A stretch of 10,468 bases of DNA from Candidatus Nomurabacteria bacterium (GTDB lineage Bacteria; Patescibacteriota; Minisyncoccia; Phycocordibacterales; UBA9973), in assembly GCA_027327845.1 (NCBI GenBank), contig DAHVYC010000016.1:1-10468 (forward strand), in the 5' to 3' direction. This document shows positions 1 through 6,604 of the stretch, piece after piece. Both the position numbers and the translations under genes were made by a program. Each line of letters starts with the position of its first letter. The first letter of the stretch is position 1. The notes under the pieces were generated by a model that did not search any database, was not told where the DNA came from, and was given only the letters and a program-made list of their open reading frames with translations.

Positions 1-20
1 AACATTAAAAGAGGTACGAA

Positions 21-215
21 GTGAAAAATAATAAAACGTTCTTGAGAGTTTTGCTTATTTTTTTAGTACTTGTAATTGTTATTTTATTAATTTTAGCTAA
101 AAACGAAAATCAGGTATGGTTTGTGTTATCTTTATGCATACCAGGTATTTTAGCCATAGGTGGTCTGTTGTGGAAAATATCCACCTTAAAATTAATCCAA
201 AAAAACAAGTTTTAA
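21..215 (+). CDS. Small two-helix membrane protein, function unknown
   Basis: A 64-residue protein that I do not recognise. It starts at GTG (21-23), preceded by a good SD sequence GAGGT (11-15) with a 5-nt spacer. An in-frame TAA at 6-8 shows that it is not the tail of a longer upstream gene. The protein is almost entirely two hydrophobic segments, about residues 8-27 and 33-51, joined by a short polar link (KNENQ) and ending in a lysine-rich tail (KLIQKNKF). It is therefore probably an integral membrane protein with two spanning helices. It is followed after 3 nt by a strong hairpin terminator, which supports a real expressed unit. It looks more AT-rich than the following genes and converges with murF, so it is not part of the division operon. 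Toxin-like, holin-like or orphan membrane roles are all possible, and nothing here distinguishes them. Confidence 0.55.
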   Translation: MKNNKTFLRVLLIFLVLVIVILLILAKNENQVWFVLSLCIPGILAIGGLLWKISTLKLIQKNKF

Positions 216-218
216 TAC

Positions 219-250
219 ACAAGCAGAAGATTTTATCTTCTGCTTGTTTT
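219..250 (+). terminator. Intrinsic terminator, perfect 13-bp hairpin
   Basis: The arms ACAAGCAGAAGAT (219-231) and ATCTTCTGCTTGT (235-247) are perfectly complementary around a TTT loop, and the hairpin runs into TTTT then further T-rich sequence. It lies 3 nt after the small membrane gene. It also sits 31 nt beyond the murF stop on the opposite strand, so it may separate convergent transcripts. In the minus direction it lacks an immediate U-tract, so it should work mainly for the + strand. Confidence 0.88.
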
Positions 251-278
251 CCTTTCTACGCATTCCCTCGGTAAAGAC

Positions 279-1577
279 CTATAGGCGGCGCTTTTTCCAC
301 TCTTCGTCCTGACGGACGAGAAGTTCTTCTTTTTTATCCTTTTCCAAAAGTATCGCCTCCACTGCCCTTTCCATTCTCATGCCTTGCGATCCTTTTACCA
401 ATACTAAATCATTCTTCCCAACAAAATTTCTCAAGAAATCTCCTGCTTCATAAGAATTCTGGAATTTAAAAATATTTTCTTTGGCCATTCCCATTTCCAG
501 CGCCCCTTCGGCGATTTTCTCCGCCCGAGGGCCGACGGTTATAAGTACACTGGCATTTTCTTTAGCTATCTTCCCCACCTTCTTATGTGCTTCTTCGGTA
601 TGTTTGCCTAGCTCAAGCATATCCCCCAGGACCGCTACCTTTCTTCCTTCCAATTTCACTTCGCCTAAGGTTTTCAGAGCCGACTCGCAGGCAAAAGGCG
701 AAGAATTGTAAGTATCGTCTATTATAAAAGATTCATTTATTCCTTTAAGGAGTCGCATGCGTCCTGGAGGCACGCTGTAATTCTTCAGCCTTTGCGTGGC
801 CGTAAGCATATTCCATTTAAATCCATAACACAGCGTAAGCGCACCTAAAGAAGCATACACATGATTCAAGCCAAACACACCTTCTATTACAACCGGCAGA
901 CTATTACCATTCTCATCTACTCTGAAAACCAACCCTTCCGGTACGCCGGAAGTATTATAAGAAATGCTATACCCTGAAGCCCTAATATCTGAATTTTCTC
1001 CAAAGCCGTAAGTCACGGTAATATTTTTCGTCTTATCTTTCATTTCAAAAACAGTTTCATCGTCACTATTCAAAACTAAAATCCCATCTTTTTTCAAAGT
1101 CTTTATCAGACTGCTTTTCTCTTCCACTAAATGCTTACGGGAATCGAAGAATTCCACATGTACCGGCGTCTCCCCTATGGCTGTCATTATCACAGCATCG
1201 GTTTTGATCCAAAGAGCCGTCTTTTCCATATCCCCTGGCTTGCCTATGCCGACTTCAAGCACAAGCCATTTAGGATACTTGTGAGGCCAAAGAAAAAGCC
1301 AAAGACCCTTAAGAACGACAAGCATCCACTCCAGAGGATTATTCCAGGCATTCGGACATCCGAGAATAGTCAAAGGAAGCCCTATCTCGCTGTTGTAGCT
1401 CTTCTCGCTTTTGCGCACATAAGTGAATCCGGAAATGACTGCATACACGGCATCTTTTGTCGAAGTCTTGCCTACTGATCCGGTAATGGCAACTATTTTC
1501 GGATGATACTTCCAAAGCACCAACTTCGATTCTATTTTTAATATAAAAACGATTATTTTCTTAAAAACTGATTTCAT
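279..1577 (-). CDS. murF: MurF-type UDP-MurNAc-tripeptide:D-Ala-D-Ala ligase
   Basis: This is an ATP-dependent Mur ligase of 432 residues, expected to add D-Ala-D-Ala to the UDP-MurNAc-tripeptide in the last cytoplasmic step of the pentapeptide precursor. The ATP P-loop is ITGSVGKTSTK (31-41). The central domain carries LVLEVGIGKPGD (105-116), a VHVEFFDS segment with H140, and EEKSSL with K154, which sits where the carbamylated lysine is expected. The C-terminal domain has the MurF-typical DDTYNSSP (287-294) and VAVLGDMLELG (314-324). The usual N-terminal UMP-binding domain of about 80-100 residues is absent: the P-loop begins near residue 33 after one hydrophobic helix (about 8-22). A second hydrophobic stretch lies at about 84-98. 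The ATG at 1577 has an SD (AGAAGGAA) overlapping the ftsI stop. It is the last gene of the mraZ operon. The family is secure; the exact substrate is inferred from the MurF-like C-terminal motifs and the context. Confidence 0.9.
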   Translation of the reverse strand: MKSVFKKIIVFILKIESKLVLWKYHPKIVAITGSVGKTSTKDAVYAVISGFTYVRKSEKSYNSEIGLPLTILGCPNAWNNPLEWMLVVLKGLWLFLWPHKYPKWLVLEVGIGKPGDMEKTALWIKTDAVIMTAIGETPVHVEFFDSRKHLVEEKSSLIKTLKKDGILVLNSDDETVFEMKDKTKNITVTYGFGENSDIRASGYSISYNTSGVPEGLVFRVDENGNSLPVVIEGVFGLNHVYASLGALTLCYGFKWNMLTATQRLKNYSVPPGRMRLLKGINESFIIDDTYNSSPFACESALKTLGEVKLEGRKVAVLGDMLELGKHTEEAHKKVGKIAKENASVLITVGPRAEKIAEGALEMGMAKENIFKFQNSYEAGDFLRNFVGKNDLVLVKGSQGMRMERAVEAILLEKDKKEELLVRQDEEWKKRRL

Positions 1578-1592
1578 ATTTTTTTATTCCTT

Positions 1593-3308
1593 CTACCTAT
1601 CCGGAGGAACCTCATAATAATTTACCAAAAAATTGGCTATATTCAAAAACGGATCCGCCCAAGTCTCTATGGCATACGGCACACCTTTCGGATTCACCGC
1701 GTACAGAAAGATTATAAAACGAGGATTGTATGCAGGAAGATATCCGAAAAATGAATGAGTATGTCTGTCTTCATAATATCCTCCGCCTCCCGGCTTGGCA
1801 ACTTGAGCCGTACCCGTTTTCGCTGCTATGCTGTAATGAGTCAACTTCCCTCTTCCTCCAAGATTTTTATCCATGACATTCACGAGCATTCTGGTTATCT
1901 CTTCGGCTGTGGCTTTAGATATTTTCGTCGGAGTCGTACCATACGTCATATCTTTTTCCGTCCCATCATCATATCTTATCTTATCCACCACATGCGGGAC
2001 TACCAGATTGCCCTCATTGGCAAGCGATCCTAACGCACGCAGGAGTTCCATGGGCGTCATAGCTATACCCTGCCCGAAAGATGCATTCGCATACTCTATC
2101 TCTCTGTTGTAATTTTTTAATATTGAAATCAAACTTCCCGTTTCATTTGGCAGGTCGATCCCTGTCTTATCTTTGATACCATACGAAAGAAGATAATTTT
2201 TCATATTTTCCTTGCCCATTTTCTCTTCCACAAAAACCATCCCGGTATTGAGTGACTGGGTAAGTACATCCTGCATAGTGGTCCCGGGACCTCGGCCTCT
2301 TTTGTCAAAGTTTGATATCACATGATTTTCTACTGTCACTGAACCCTTGTCGTTGTAAGTGGTATTGGCATCAAGCACGCCGGAATCTATGGCCCCGGCC
2401 ATTATGAGAGGTTTTACCACAGAACCGAATTCATAAATACTCTCCACTAGCGGATTGGTATATTCGGAGATATCTTCCACTTTTGAAAAATTATTCGGAT
2501 CAAAATCAGGCTTGCTTCCAAGCGCATAAATGGATCCGTCTTTTGGGTTCATTATTATTCCACCCACAGAATCCACTTGGTATTTTTCTTTCACATTTTC
2601 CAAGGTCTTTTCGAGGAAGCTCTGTACTGTCGGCTCTATGGAAGTCACGACATCTCCTTCTTTGGATTCATCGCTGAAAATCGTCTTTCCGAGATTAGAA
2701 AATACTTCGGCAAAAAAATTAACATATGGATTGTCTTTATCCCTAGAAAGCTCTCCGTTGTACTCCCTCTCGAGCCCATAGCGCCCACCCAAGTCATCAC
2801 CTTTATACCCTACGAAACCGAGCGTCTGAGAAGCCAAATTGCCTCCGGGATAGAAACGCCATTTTTCTTTATATATGGATACCCCGGTAATCTTCAAGGC
2901 CGAGATGGCATCCGCTTGGTCCTTCGTGAGTCCATTGGCAACTTCTTCATACGGATCATTTTCCTTGCTTGCTTTGGCGATAAAATCGTCATGATTAAGG
3001 TCGGGAATAATTTTAAGAAGTTCCTGATAAACTGTTTCATCATTAGACATTTTCTCTGGATCTATAGCTACCTTAAATCCAGTGGCCTGCATAGCGGCGG
3101 AAACGAGCTGTCCGTCCTTTCTGGAAAAATATATAGTGCCTCGTTCAAATATGCTCGAAGAAGGAGTGACATACTGCCTGTCGGCTCTATCCGAGTAAGA
3201 AGTATTATGTATGACTTGCAAAGAAAAAAGCTTACCGATCAAGATAAGCGCAAATAAAGCAATGCCAAAGAATATTACTCTGCTTCTCTTTAAGAAATTA
3301 TATTTCAT
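1593..3308 (-). CDS. ftsI: Septal peptidoglycan transpeptidase, FtsI/PBP2-like
   Basis: A class B penicillin-binding protein of 571 residues that cross-links septal peptidoglycan by DD-transpeptidation outside the membrane. A short cytoplasmic N-terminus leads into one membrane helix (about 11-33). The pedestal region follows, with the conserved RG (56-57) and FVGYKGDDLGGRYGLE (165-180). The transpeptidase domain shows all three active-site motifs: SVVK (296-299, nucleophile S296), SLN (352-354) and KTGTAQ (497-502). It also has FGQGIAMTP (411-419). There is no PASTA domain at the C-terminus. The length is close to FtsI of other bacteria. Its ATG overlaps the end of the FtsL-like gene by 11 nt with no clear SD, suggesting translational coupling. 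Its position between an FtsL-like gene and murF matches the dcw order, with murE absent. An elongation PBP2 is less likely because of this context. Confidence 0.94.
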   Translation of the reverse strand: MKYNFLKRSRVIFFGIALFALILIGKLFSLQVIHNTSYSDRADRQYVTPSSSIFERGTIYFSRKDGQLVSAAMQATGFKVAIDPEKMSNDETVYQELLKIIPDLNHDDFIAKASKENDPYEEVANGLTKDQADAISALKITGVSIYKEKWRFYPGGNLASQTLGFVGYKGDDLGGRYGLEREYNGELSRDKDNPYVNFFAEVFSNLGKTIFSDESKEGDVVTSIEPTVQSFLEKTLENVKEKYQVDSVGGIIMNPKDGSIYALGSKPDFDPNNFSKVEDISEYTNPLVESIYEFGSVVKPLIMAGAIDSGVLDANTTYNDKGSVTVENHVISNFDKRGRGPGTTMQDVLTQSLNTGMVFVEEKMGKENMKNYLLSYGIKDKTGIDLPNETGSLISILKNYNREIEYANASFGQGIAMTPMELLRALGSLANEGNLVVPHVVDKIRYDDGTEKDMTYGTTPTKISKATAEEITRMLVNVMDKNLGGRGKLTHYSIAAKTGTAQVAKPGGGGYYEDRHTHSFFGYLPAYNPRFIIFLYAVNPKGVPYAIETWADPFLNIANFLVNYYEVPPDR

Positions 3309-3654
3309 TTTTAGCGATACTTAAGCTTCCAAGAGTTCTACGAGTGGCAAACTTTGCCTTCACTTCCTTGAAACCCATCGAATACGCCAAATTAAGATCT
3401 ACTTTTTTTGATTCACTTAGATACTCCAACTCCAGATTACCGACATCATTTGAAAGAGAGGATACTTTGTTTTCCAGGGCTTTCCTTTCCACAATATTAA
3501 AAACCATATTACCTAAAATAAGCACATATATGAGTCCAAGCAACCCGAGCGCCCAAAGCATAGACACTAAAATACGCCTGCTTAAATTGCCACTGTCTAT
3601 GATATTTACATTATTGGTTGCGTAACTCTTTAATTTTTTTCCTGCTTTTTTCAT
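3298..3654 (-). CDS. FtsL/DivIC-like single-pass division protein
   Basis: A 118-residue protein with a basic cytoplasmic N-terminus (MKKAGKKLK), one membrane helix at about residues 28-50, and then a heptad-like hydrophilic stretch rich in L, E, K and S (about 55-85) that should form a short extracytoplasmic coiled coil. This architecture, together with the position between rsmH and ftsI, is that of FtsL, the bitopic partner that activates FtsWI at the septum with FtsB/DivIC. FtsL sequences diverge too much for a secure match by eye, so the name rests on topology and gene order. The ATG lies 7 nt after the rsmH stop with no SD, and the gene overlaps ftsI by 11 nt, so translation is probably coupled on both sides. 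A DivIC/FtsB-type assignment is the main alternative. Confidence 0.72.
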   Translation of the reverse strand: MKKAGKKLKSYATNNVNIIDSGNLSRRILVSMLWALGLLGLIYVLILGNMVFNIVERKALENKVSSLSNDVGNLELEYLSESKKVDLNLAYSMGFKEVKAKFATRRTLGSLSIAKNEI

Positions 3655-3661
3655 TTTTTAT

Positions 3662-4537
3662 TTAAATTGTTTTTTCTAAAACTCGCAGCTTCGCGCTTCT
3701 GGCCCTCGGATTCTCTCTTGTCTCTTCTTCCCCGGGCACGATCGGCTTCTTGTTTATCAAAATCGCTTTTTTCTCTTTTGCTTTTTCCCTATAAAAATTT
3801 TTCACTACCCTGTCCTCCAGGCTATGAAAAGAGATTACCGACATTCTCCCGCCATCTTTCAGAGCTTCGAATCCTTTTTCCAATCCTTCTTTTAAGGCGC
3901 CTAATTCGTCATTGACCGCTATCCTTAAAGCCTGAAATGTTCTTGTGGCAAAGTGCAATTTCCCTCTTCTATAAGCCATAGGCACGCTTTCCTCTATTAT
4001 CTTTACAAGCTCTCGGGTGCTCTTTATTTCGCCCCTCTTTCTCGCCTCTCTCATACCTTTAGCTATTCTTCTTGAAAACCTCTCTTCTCCATAACCGTAT
4101 ATAATGTCCGCCAAGTTTTTCTCATCCCAGCTGTTCACTATATCAAGAGCAGTTGTATCTTCCGGAGAAGGATTCGCTTTCATGGTCATAAGAAGCGGTT
4201 CGTCTTTCATGAAAGAAAATCCTCGCCCGGAATTCTCTAATTGGTCAGAACTCAAACCCAGATCAAAGATAACTCCATTTATTTTCTGTCCATCCAAGGC
4301 TTTATCTAGATTTCTAAAGTTTTCATTTACAAAAATAATTCTTGGATCTTTAAAATTTTCAAAAACGCTTTCATCTTGGTCCAGGGCAATTATTTTTACC
4401 TTTGGATATCTCTTTAAAATTTCTTTGCTGTGTCCTCCCCCGCCAAACGTAGCATCCAATACGATTGAATCATCTCGTAAATTCAAACCATCTATTGTTT
4501 CATTTAAAAGAACTGTCTTGTGTACGCTTTCTCTCAT
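3662..4537 (-). CDS. rsmH: 16S rRNA (cytosine-N4) methyltransferase RsmH/MraW
   Basis: An S-adenosylmethionine-dependent methyltransferase of 291 residues that modifies N4 of the P-site cytidine of 16S rRNA (C1402 in E. coli). Family signatures run the full length: VLLNETIDGL near the start (9-18), the SAM-binding DATFGGGGHS (28-37), the acidic LDQD (52-55), FDLGLSSDQL (91-100), RTFQALRIAVNDEL (199-212), SFHSLEDR (236-243) and NPRARSAKLR (276-285). It is slightly shorter than the roughly 310-residue norm but has no missing core. The start codon overlaps the mraZ stop in an ATGA (4534-4537), the classical coupled arrangement, and no other start fits the conserved N-terminus. It is the second gene of the dcw operon, as in most bacteria. 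Confidence 0.97.
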   Translation of the reverse strand: MRESVHKTVLLNETIDGLNLRDDSIVLDATFGGGGHSKEILKRYPKVKIIALDQDESVFENFKDPRIIFVNENFRNLDKALDGQKINGVIFDLGLSSDQLENSGRGFSFMKDEPLLMTMKANPSPEDTTALDIVNSWDEKNLADIIYGYGEERFSRRIAKGMREARKRGEIKSTRELVKIIEESVPMAYRRGKLHFATRTFQALRIAVNDELGALKEGLEKGFEALKDGGRMSVISFHSLEDRVVKNFYREKAKEKKAILINKKPIVPGEEETRENPRARSAKLRVLEKTI

Positions 4538-4962
4538 AACTTTTCTGCCAATTGATCCGCCTGTTTTTCCACCACTTCCCTATACTTCACCCATTCTTTG
4601 TCGTTCCAGATTTCAACTCTGTCTTCCACGCCGATTATTGCCGCTTTGCCGGAGAGTTTGATCCTCTCTTTCAAAAAATCCGGTACCAAGATTCTTCCTA
4701 TACTGTCCACTTCGACTTCCGCTGCTCGTCCGAACATAAATCTATTGAAACTTCTTTTATCCGATTTTAAAAATGAAAGATCGGAATCGGAACCAGCGAG
4801 TCTTTTGGAAACTTTTTCCCATTCTGAAATTTTGAAAACGAACAAGCACTGATCAAGGCCGGGGGTGATAATAACTTTTTTACCGAGCTCTTTGCGAAAC
4901 TTGAATGGCAAAGAAACTCTATTCTTCTCGTCTATTGTGTGTATGTATTCTCCAATTAACAT
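4534..4962 (-). CDS. mraZ: Transcriptional regulator MraZ
   Basis: A 142-residue AbrB-like DNA-binding protein that is first gene and autoregulator of dcw operons. It carries the two duplicated signatures DEKNR (11-15) and DSIGR (86-90) in swapped-hairpin halves. The start was set at the ATG at 4960-4962 because the product then begins MLIGEYIHTIDEKNRVSLP, the family-typical N-terminus. A longer reading from 5019 would begin upstream of the predicted transcription start and run through the operator, so it is rejected. A GTG at 4975-4977 is a serious alternative: it adds five residues and has AGGTGGG upstream at SD distance, whereas the ATG has no SD. The gene overlaps rsmH by 4 nt. TGGGA repeats in its own leader indicate self-control. 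The identity is secure; only the start codon is uncertain. Confidence 0.93.
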   Translation of the reverse strand: MLIGEYIHTIDEKNRVSLPFKFRKELGKKVIITPGLDQCLFVFKISEWEKVSKRLAGSDSDLSFLKSDKRSFNRFMFGRAAEVEVDSIGRILVPDFLKERIKLSGKAAIIGVEDRVEIWNDKEWVKYREVVEKQADQLAEKL

Positions 4963-4969
4963 AAAATTG

Positions 4970-4978
4970 TTATCCACA
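4970..4978 (+). promoter_or_regulatory. DnaA box, perfect 9-mer, in the mraZ leader
   Basis: TTATCCACA matches the consensus high-affinity DnaA box at all nine positions. It overlaps the third, degenerate MraZ repeat and lies just upstream of the mraZ ATG, downstream of the predicted transcription start. DnaA bound here could block transcription or compete with MraZ. The site is seen directly; binding is inferred. Confidence 0.5.
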
Positions 4979-4997
4979 TTTTTCCCACCTTTTCCCA
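4972..4997 (-). promoter_or_regulatory. MraZ operator: TGGGA repeats at about one helical turn
   Basis: On the minus strand TGGGA occurs at 4997-4993 and 4987-4983, separated by 5 nt (AAAGG). A weaker TGGAT follows at 4976-4972 after 6 nt. Direct repeats of TGGGN with 5-nt spacers upstream of mraZ are the known binding sites of MraZ in E. coli. The first box covers the predicted transcription start and the array runs to just before the coding region, so binding should repress the operon. One more TGGGG lies isolated at 5043-5039. Confidence 0.8.
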
Positions 4998-5000
4998 CTT

Positions 5001-5028
5001 GATATATATTGTAAACCACTAGCCAAAA
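5001..5028 (-). promoter_or_regulatory. Predicted promoter of the mraZ-murF operon
   Basis: On the minus strand a good -10 element, TATATC (5006-5001), or overlapping TATATA (5008-5003), is preceded at 16 bp by a poor -35 (TTTTGG, 5028-5023). The predicted start is near 4994, inside the first MraZ box. The weak -35 hints that an activator may be needed. The exact hexamers are uncertain because the TA run offers several registers. Confidence 0.5.
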
Positions 5029-5045
5029 CAGCGCAAAGCCCCACC

Positions 5046-5054
5046 TGTGGATAA
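5046..5054 (-). promoter_or_regulatory. DnaA box, perfect 9-mer, upstream of the mraZ promoter
   Basis: The minus strand reads GAGTTATCCACAGG, a full TTATCCACA with flanks like those of strong E. coli oriC boxes. It faces the box at 4970-4978 across the mraZ promoter, 76 bp centre to centre, and lies roughly 55 bp upstream of the predicted transcription start, a distance usable by an activator. A TGGGG (5043-5039) follows two bases further on. Function is inferred. Confidence 0.5.
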
Positions 5055-5064
5055 CTCGAAACTG

Positions 5065-5094
5065 AAAAACATTGACTTTTTAGTCAATGTTTTT
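5065..5094 (-). terminator. Intrinsic terminator after lysS
   Basis: The arms ACATTGACT (5069-5077) and AGTCAATGT (5082-5090) pair perfectly around four bases, and flanking A and T runs extend the stem to 13 bp. Read on the minus strand, the hairpin ends in TTTTT and lies 20 nt after the lysS stop. It separates the greA-lysS transcript from the mraZ promoter. Its symmetry would let it work in both directions, but no + strand gene enters from the other side. Confidence 0.85.
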
Positions 5095-5113
5095 CTTAAT
5101 AAAAACTAGTTTT

Positions 5114-6601
5114 TTATTCCTCTTTCTTAGGCCTCATTATGGGGAAGAAAACTACATCCCGAAGATTTTTTTGTTCAGTTAAGATTGCGACGAGTCTATC
5201 GATACCCATGCCAAAGCCGGTCATCGGAGGCATGCCGTGTTCCATAGCCAGGAGAAATGATTCATCCACCCCCATCGCCTCTTCATCCCCCTCTTCTTTT
5301 GCTTTTGCTTGAGCGACTAAAAGTTCTCGCTCTAAAATAGGATCTACCAGTTCTGCGTATTGGTTTGTTATTTCCGCTCCGGCGATCACCAGCTGCGCCA
5401 CATTGGCCGTGCCATCTTCATTTTGTTGTGCAAGCGGTTTTAATTCCCCAGGAAAATTCGTGACGAAAGTCGGGTTGATGATCTTACCACGGGAAGATTT
5501 TTTATAAATAAAATCTAGCAGATTGCCAAGGCTAGTCTTCTTCACTTCTTCTTCCGGCATATTCCATCTGATAGCTTCTTTTCTGGCTTTCTCAAGCGTA
5601 ATATCTGCGATATCGATACCGGCATTTTTCTTTACTAAATCACCAAATTTAACCCTCGGCCAATCCGTATCAAAATTAACTTCCGTTTCCTTCCCGTCTT
5701 TATCGAAAACTTTATAAGCTTTCTTTCCGACAATTTCAAAAGCAATATGTTTGATCATTTCTTCAGTCCAAGCGATATTGTCCTCCAGATTTTTATAAGC
5801 TGCATACCATTCAAGCATAGTGAATTCCTGCATGTGGGTCGGATCGGAACCTTCGTTTCTGAAACACTTGCCTATTTCATACACCCCTTCATAACCAGCG
5901 GCCATAATTTTCTTGTGATCAAGCTCAAGGGCGATTCGCAGCACCATATCCATCGCATAGTCATTGTGGTGTGTTTCAAAAACTCTAGCCATCGCTCCGC
6001 CGGCCTGATTTTGCAGAATCGGAGTTTCAACTTCAAGCAAATTTTTCTTGTCCAAATATTCTCGGATGGCTTTTATAACCTTGGCCCGAATGATAAAAAT
6101 TTCATGTGCTTCACTATCCATAATGAGATCCAAGTAACGAGAACGGTAGATTTCTTCGATATTCTCGAGCCCGTGCCATTTCTCCGGAAGCGGAAGCAAA
6201 CTTTTCGTGAGCATACCCCAATCTTTCGCTTCTAAAGTTTTCTCTCCCCTCTTGGTCAGGAAAAAGCTCCCATATATTTCTATGAAGTCCCCTATGTCCG
6301 TCACCTCACCGAATAAATTAAATTTTTCTTCTCCCAATACATCTTTCTTGAGCAATCCTTGGAAAAGGCCGGTGCCGTCGTTTAGAGTCACGAAGATTAT
6401 CGCGCCCTGTCCGCGCAAAGACATTATTCTGCCCGCCAACCATTTAGATTCTCCATCTTTTTCTAATTGCTCGAAAGAACTAGAAGCTTCCTTTAAAGAA
6501 AGCTCTCGTCGAGAATTTGTTTTGTACGGATCAATACCCTTCTCTTTTAGAAGATTTAATTTTTTTATCCTTGCCTCCCTTATTTCATCTATTGAAGACA
6601 T
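5114..6601 (-). CDS. lysS: Lysyl-tRNA synthetase, class II
   Basis: A 495-residue enzyme that charges tRNA-Lys with lysine. An N-terminal OB-fold anticodon-binding domain (about 50-135, with WLAGRIMSLRGQG) precedes the class II catalytic core. Motif 1 lies around 178-194 (LLEVETPIL), motif 2 begins FRNEGSD (247-253) and ends EFTMLEWY (259-266), and motif 3 is GFGMGIDRLVAIL (462-474). The THHN at 210-213 and the C-terminal EITNQYAEL (410-418) are LysRS-type substrate-pocket features. The length matches bacterial LysS. Motif 2 reads THMQEF where most LysRS have HNPEF, and RIALELDHKK replaces the common RIAPELYLK; the core residues R248 and E250 are intact. The ATG lies 3 nt after the greA stop, without an SD, so it is probably cotranscribed and coupled with greA. 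A terminator follows. Confidence 0.97.
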   Translation of the reverse strand: MSSIDEIREARIKKLNLLKEKGIDPYKTNSRRELSLKEASSSFEQLEKDGESKWLAGRIMSLRGQGAIIFVTLNDGTGLFQGLLKKDVLGEEKFNLFGEVTDIGDFIEIYGSFFLTKRGEKTLEAKDWGMLTKSLLPLPEKWHGLENIEEIYRSRYLDLIMDSEAHEIFIIRAKVIKAIREYLDKKNLLEVETPILQNQAGGAMARVFETHHNDYAMDMVLRIALELDHKKIMAAGYEGVYEIGKCFRNEGSDPTHMQEFTMLEWYAAYKNLEDNIAWTEEMIKHIAFEIVGKKAYKVFDKDGKETEVNFDTDWPRVKFGDLVKKNAGIDIADITLEKARKEAIRWNMPEEEVKKTSLGNLLDFIYKKSSRGKIINPTFVTNFPGELKPLAQQNEDGTANVAQLVIAGAEITNQYAELVDPILERELLVAQAKAKEEGDEEAMGVDESFLLAMEHGMPPMTGFGMGIDRLVAILTEQKNLRDVVFFPIMRPKKEE

Positions 6602-6604
6602 GGT

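Noticed and set aside
2577..3257. 226-codon + strand ORF opposite ftsI
   Set aside because: It is wholly antisense to a gene with all transpeptidase motifs. Its translation has no recognisable domain and no SD supports it.
4104..4661. 185-codon + strand ORF opposite rsmH and mraZ
   Set aside because: It runs antisense across two well-identified genes and their junction. The composition is serine/proline/phenylalanine-rich, as expected for a shadow frame.
4963..5019. Longer mraZ reading starting at 5019
   Set aside because: The extra 19 residues are encoded over the predicted promoter start and the MraZ repeats, and the conserved family N-terminus begins at the later ATG.
4963..5113. Replication origin (oriC)
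   Set aside because: Only two DnaA boxes are present, there is no clear cluster or AT-rich unwinding block beyond the TA-rich -10 region, and no dnaA or dnaN lies nearby. A regulatory role fits better, though GC skew was not computed.
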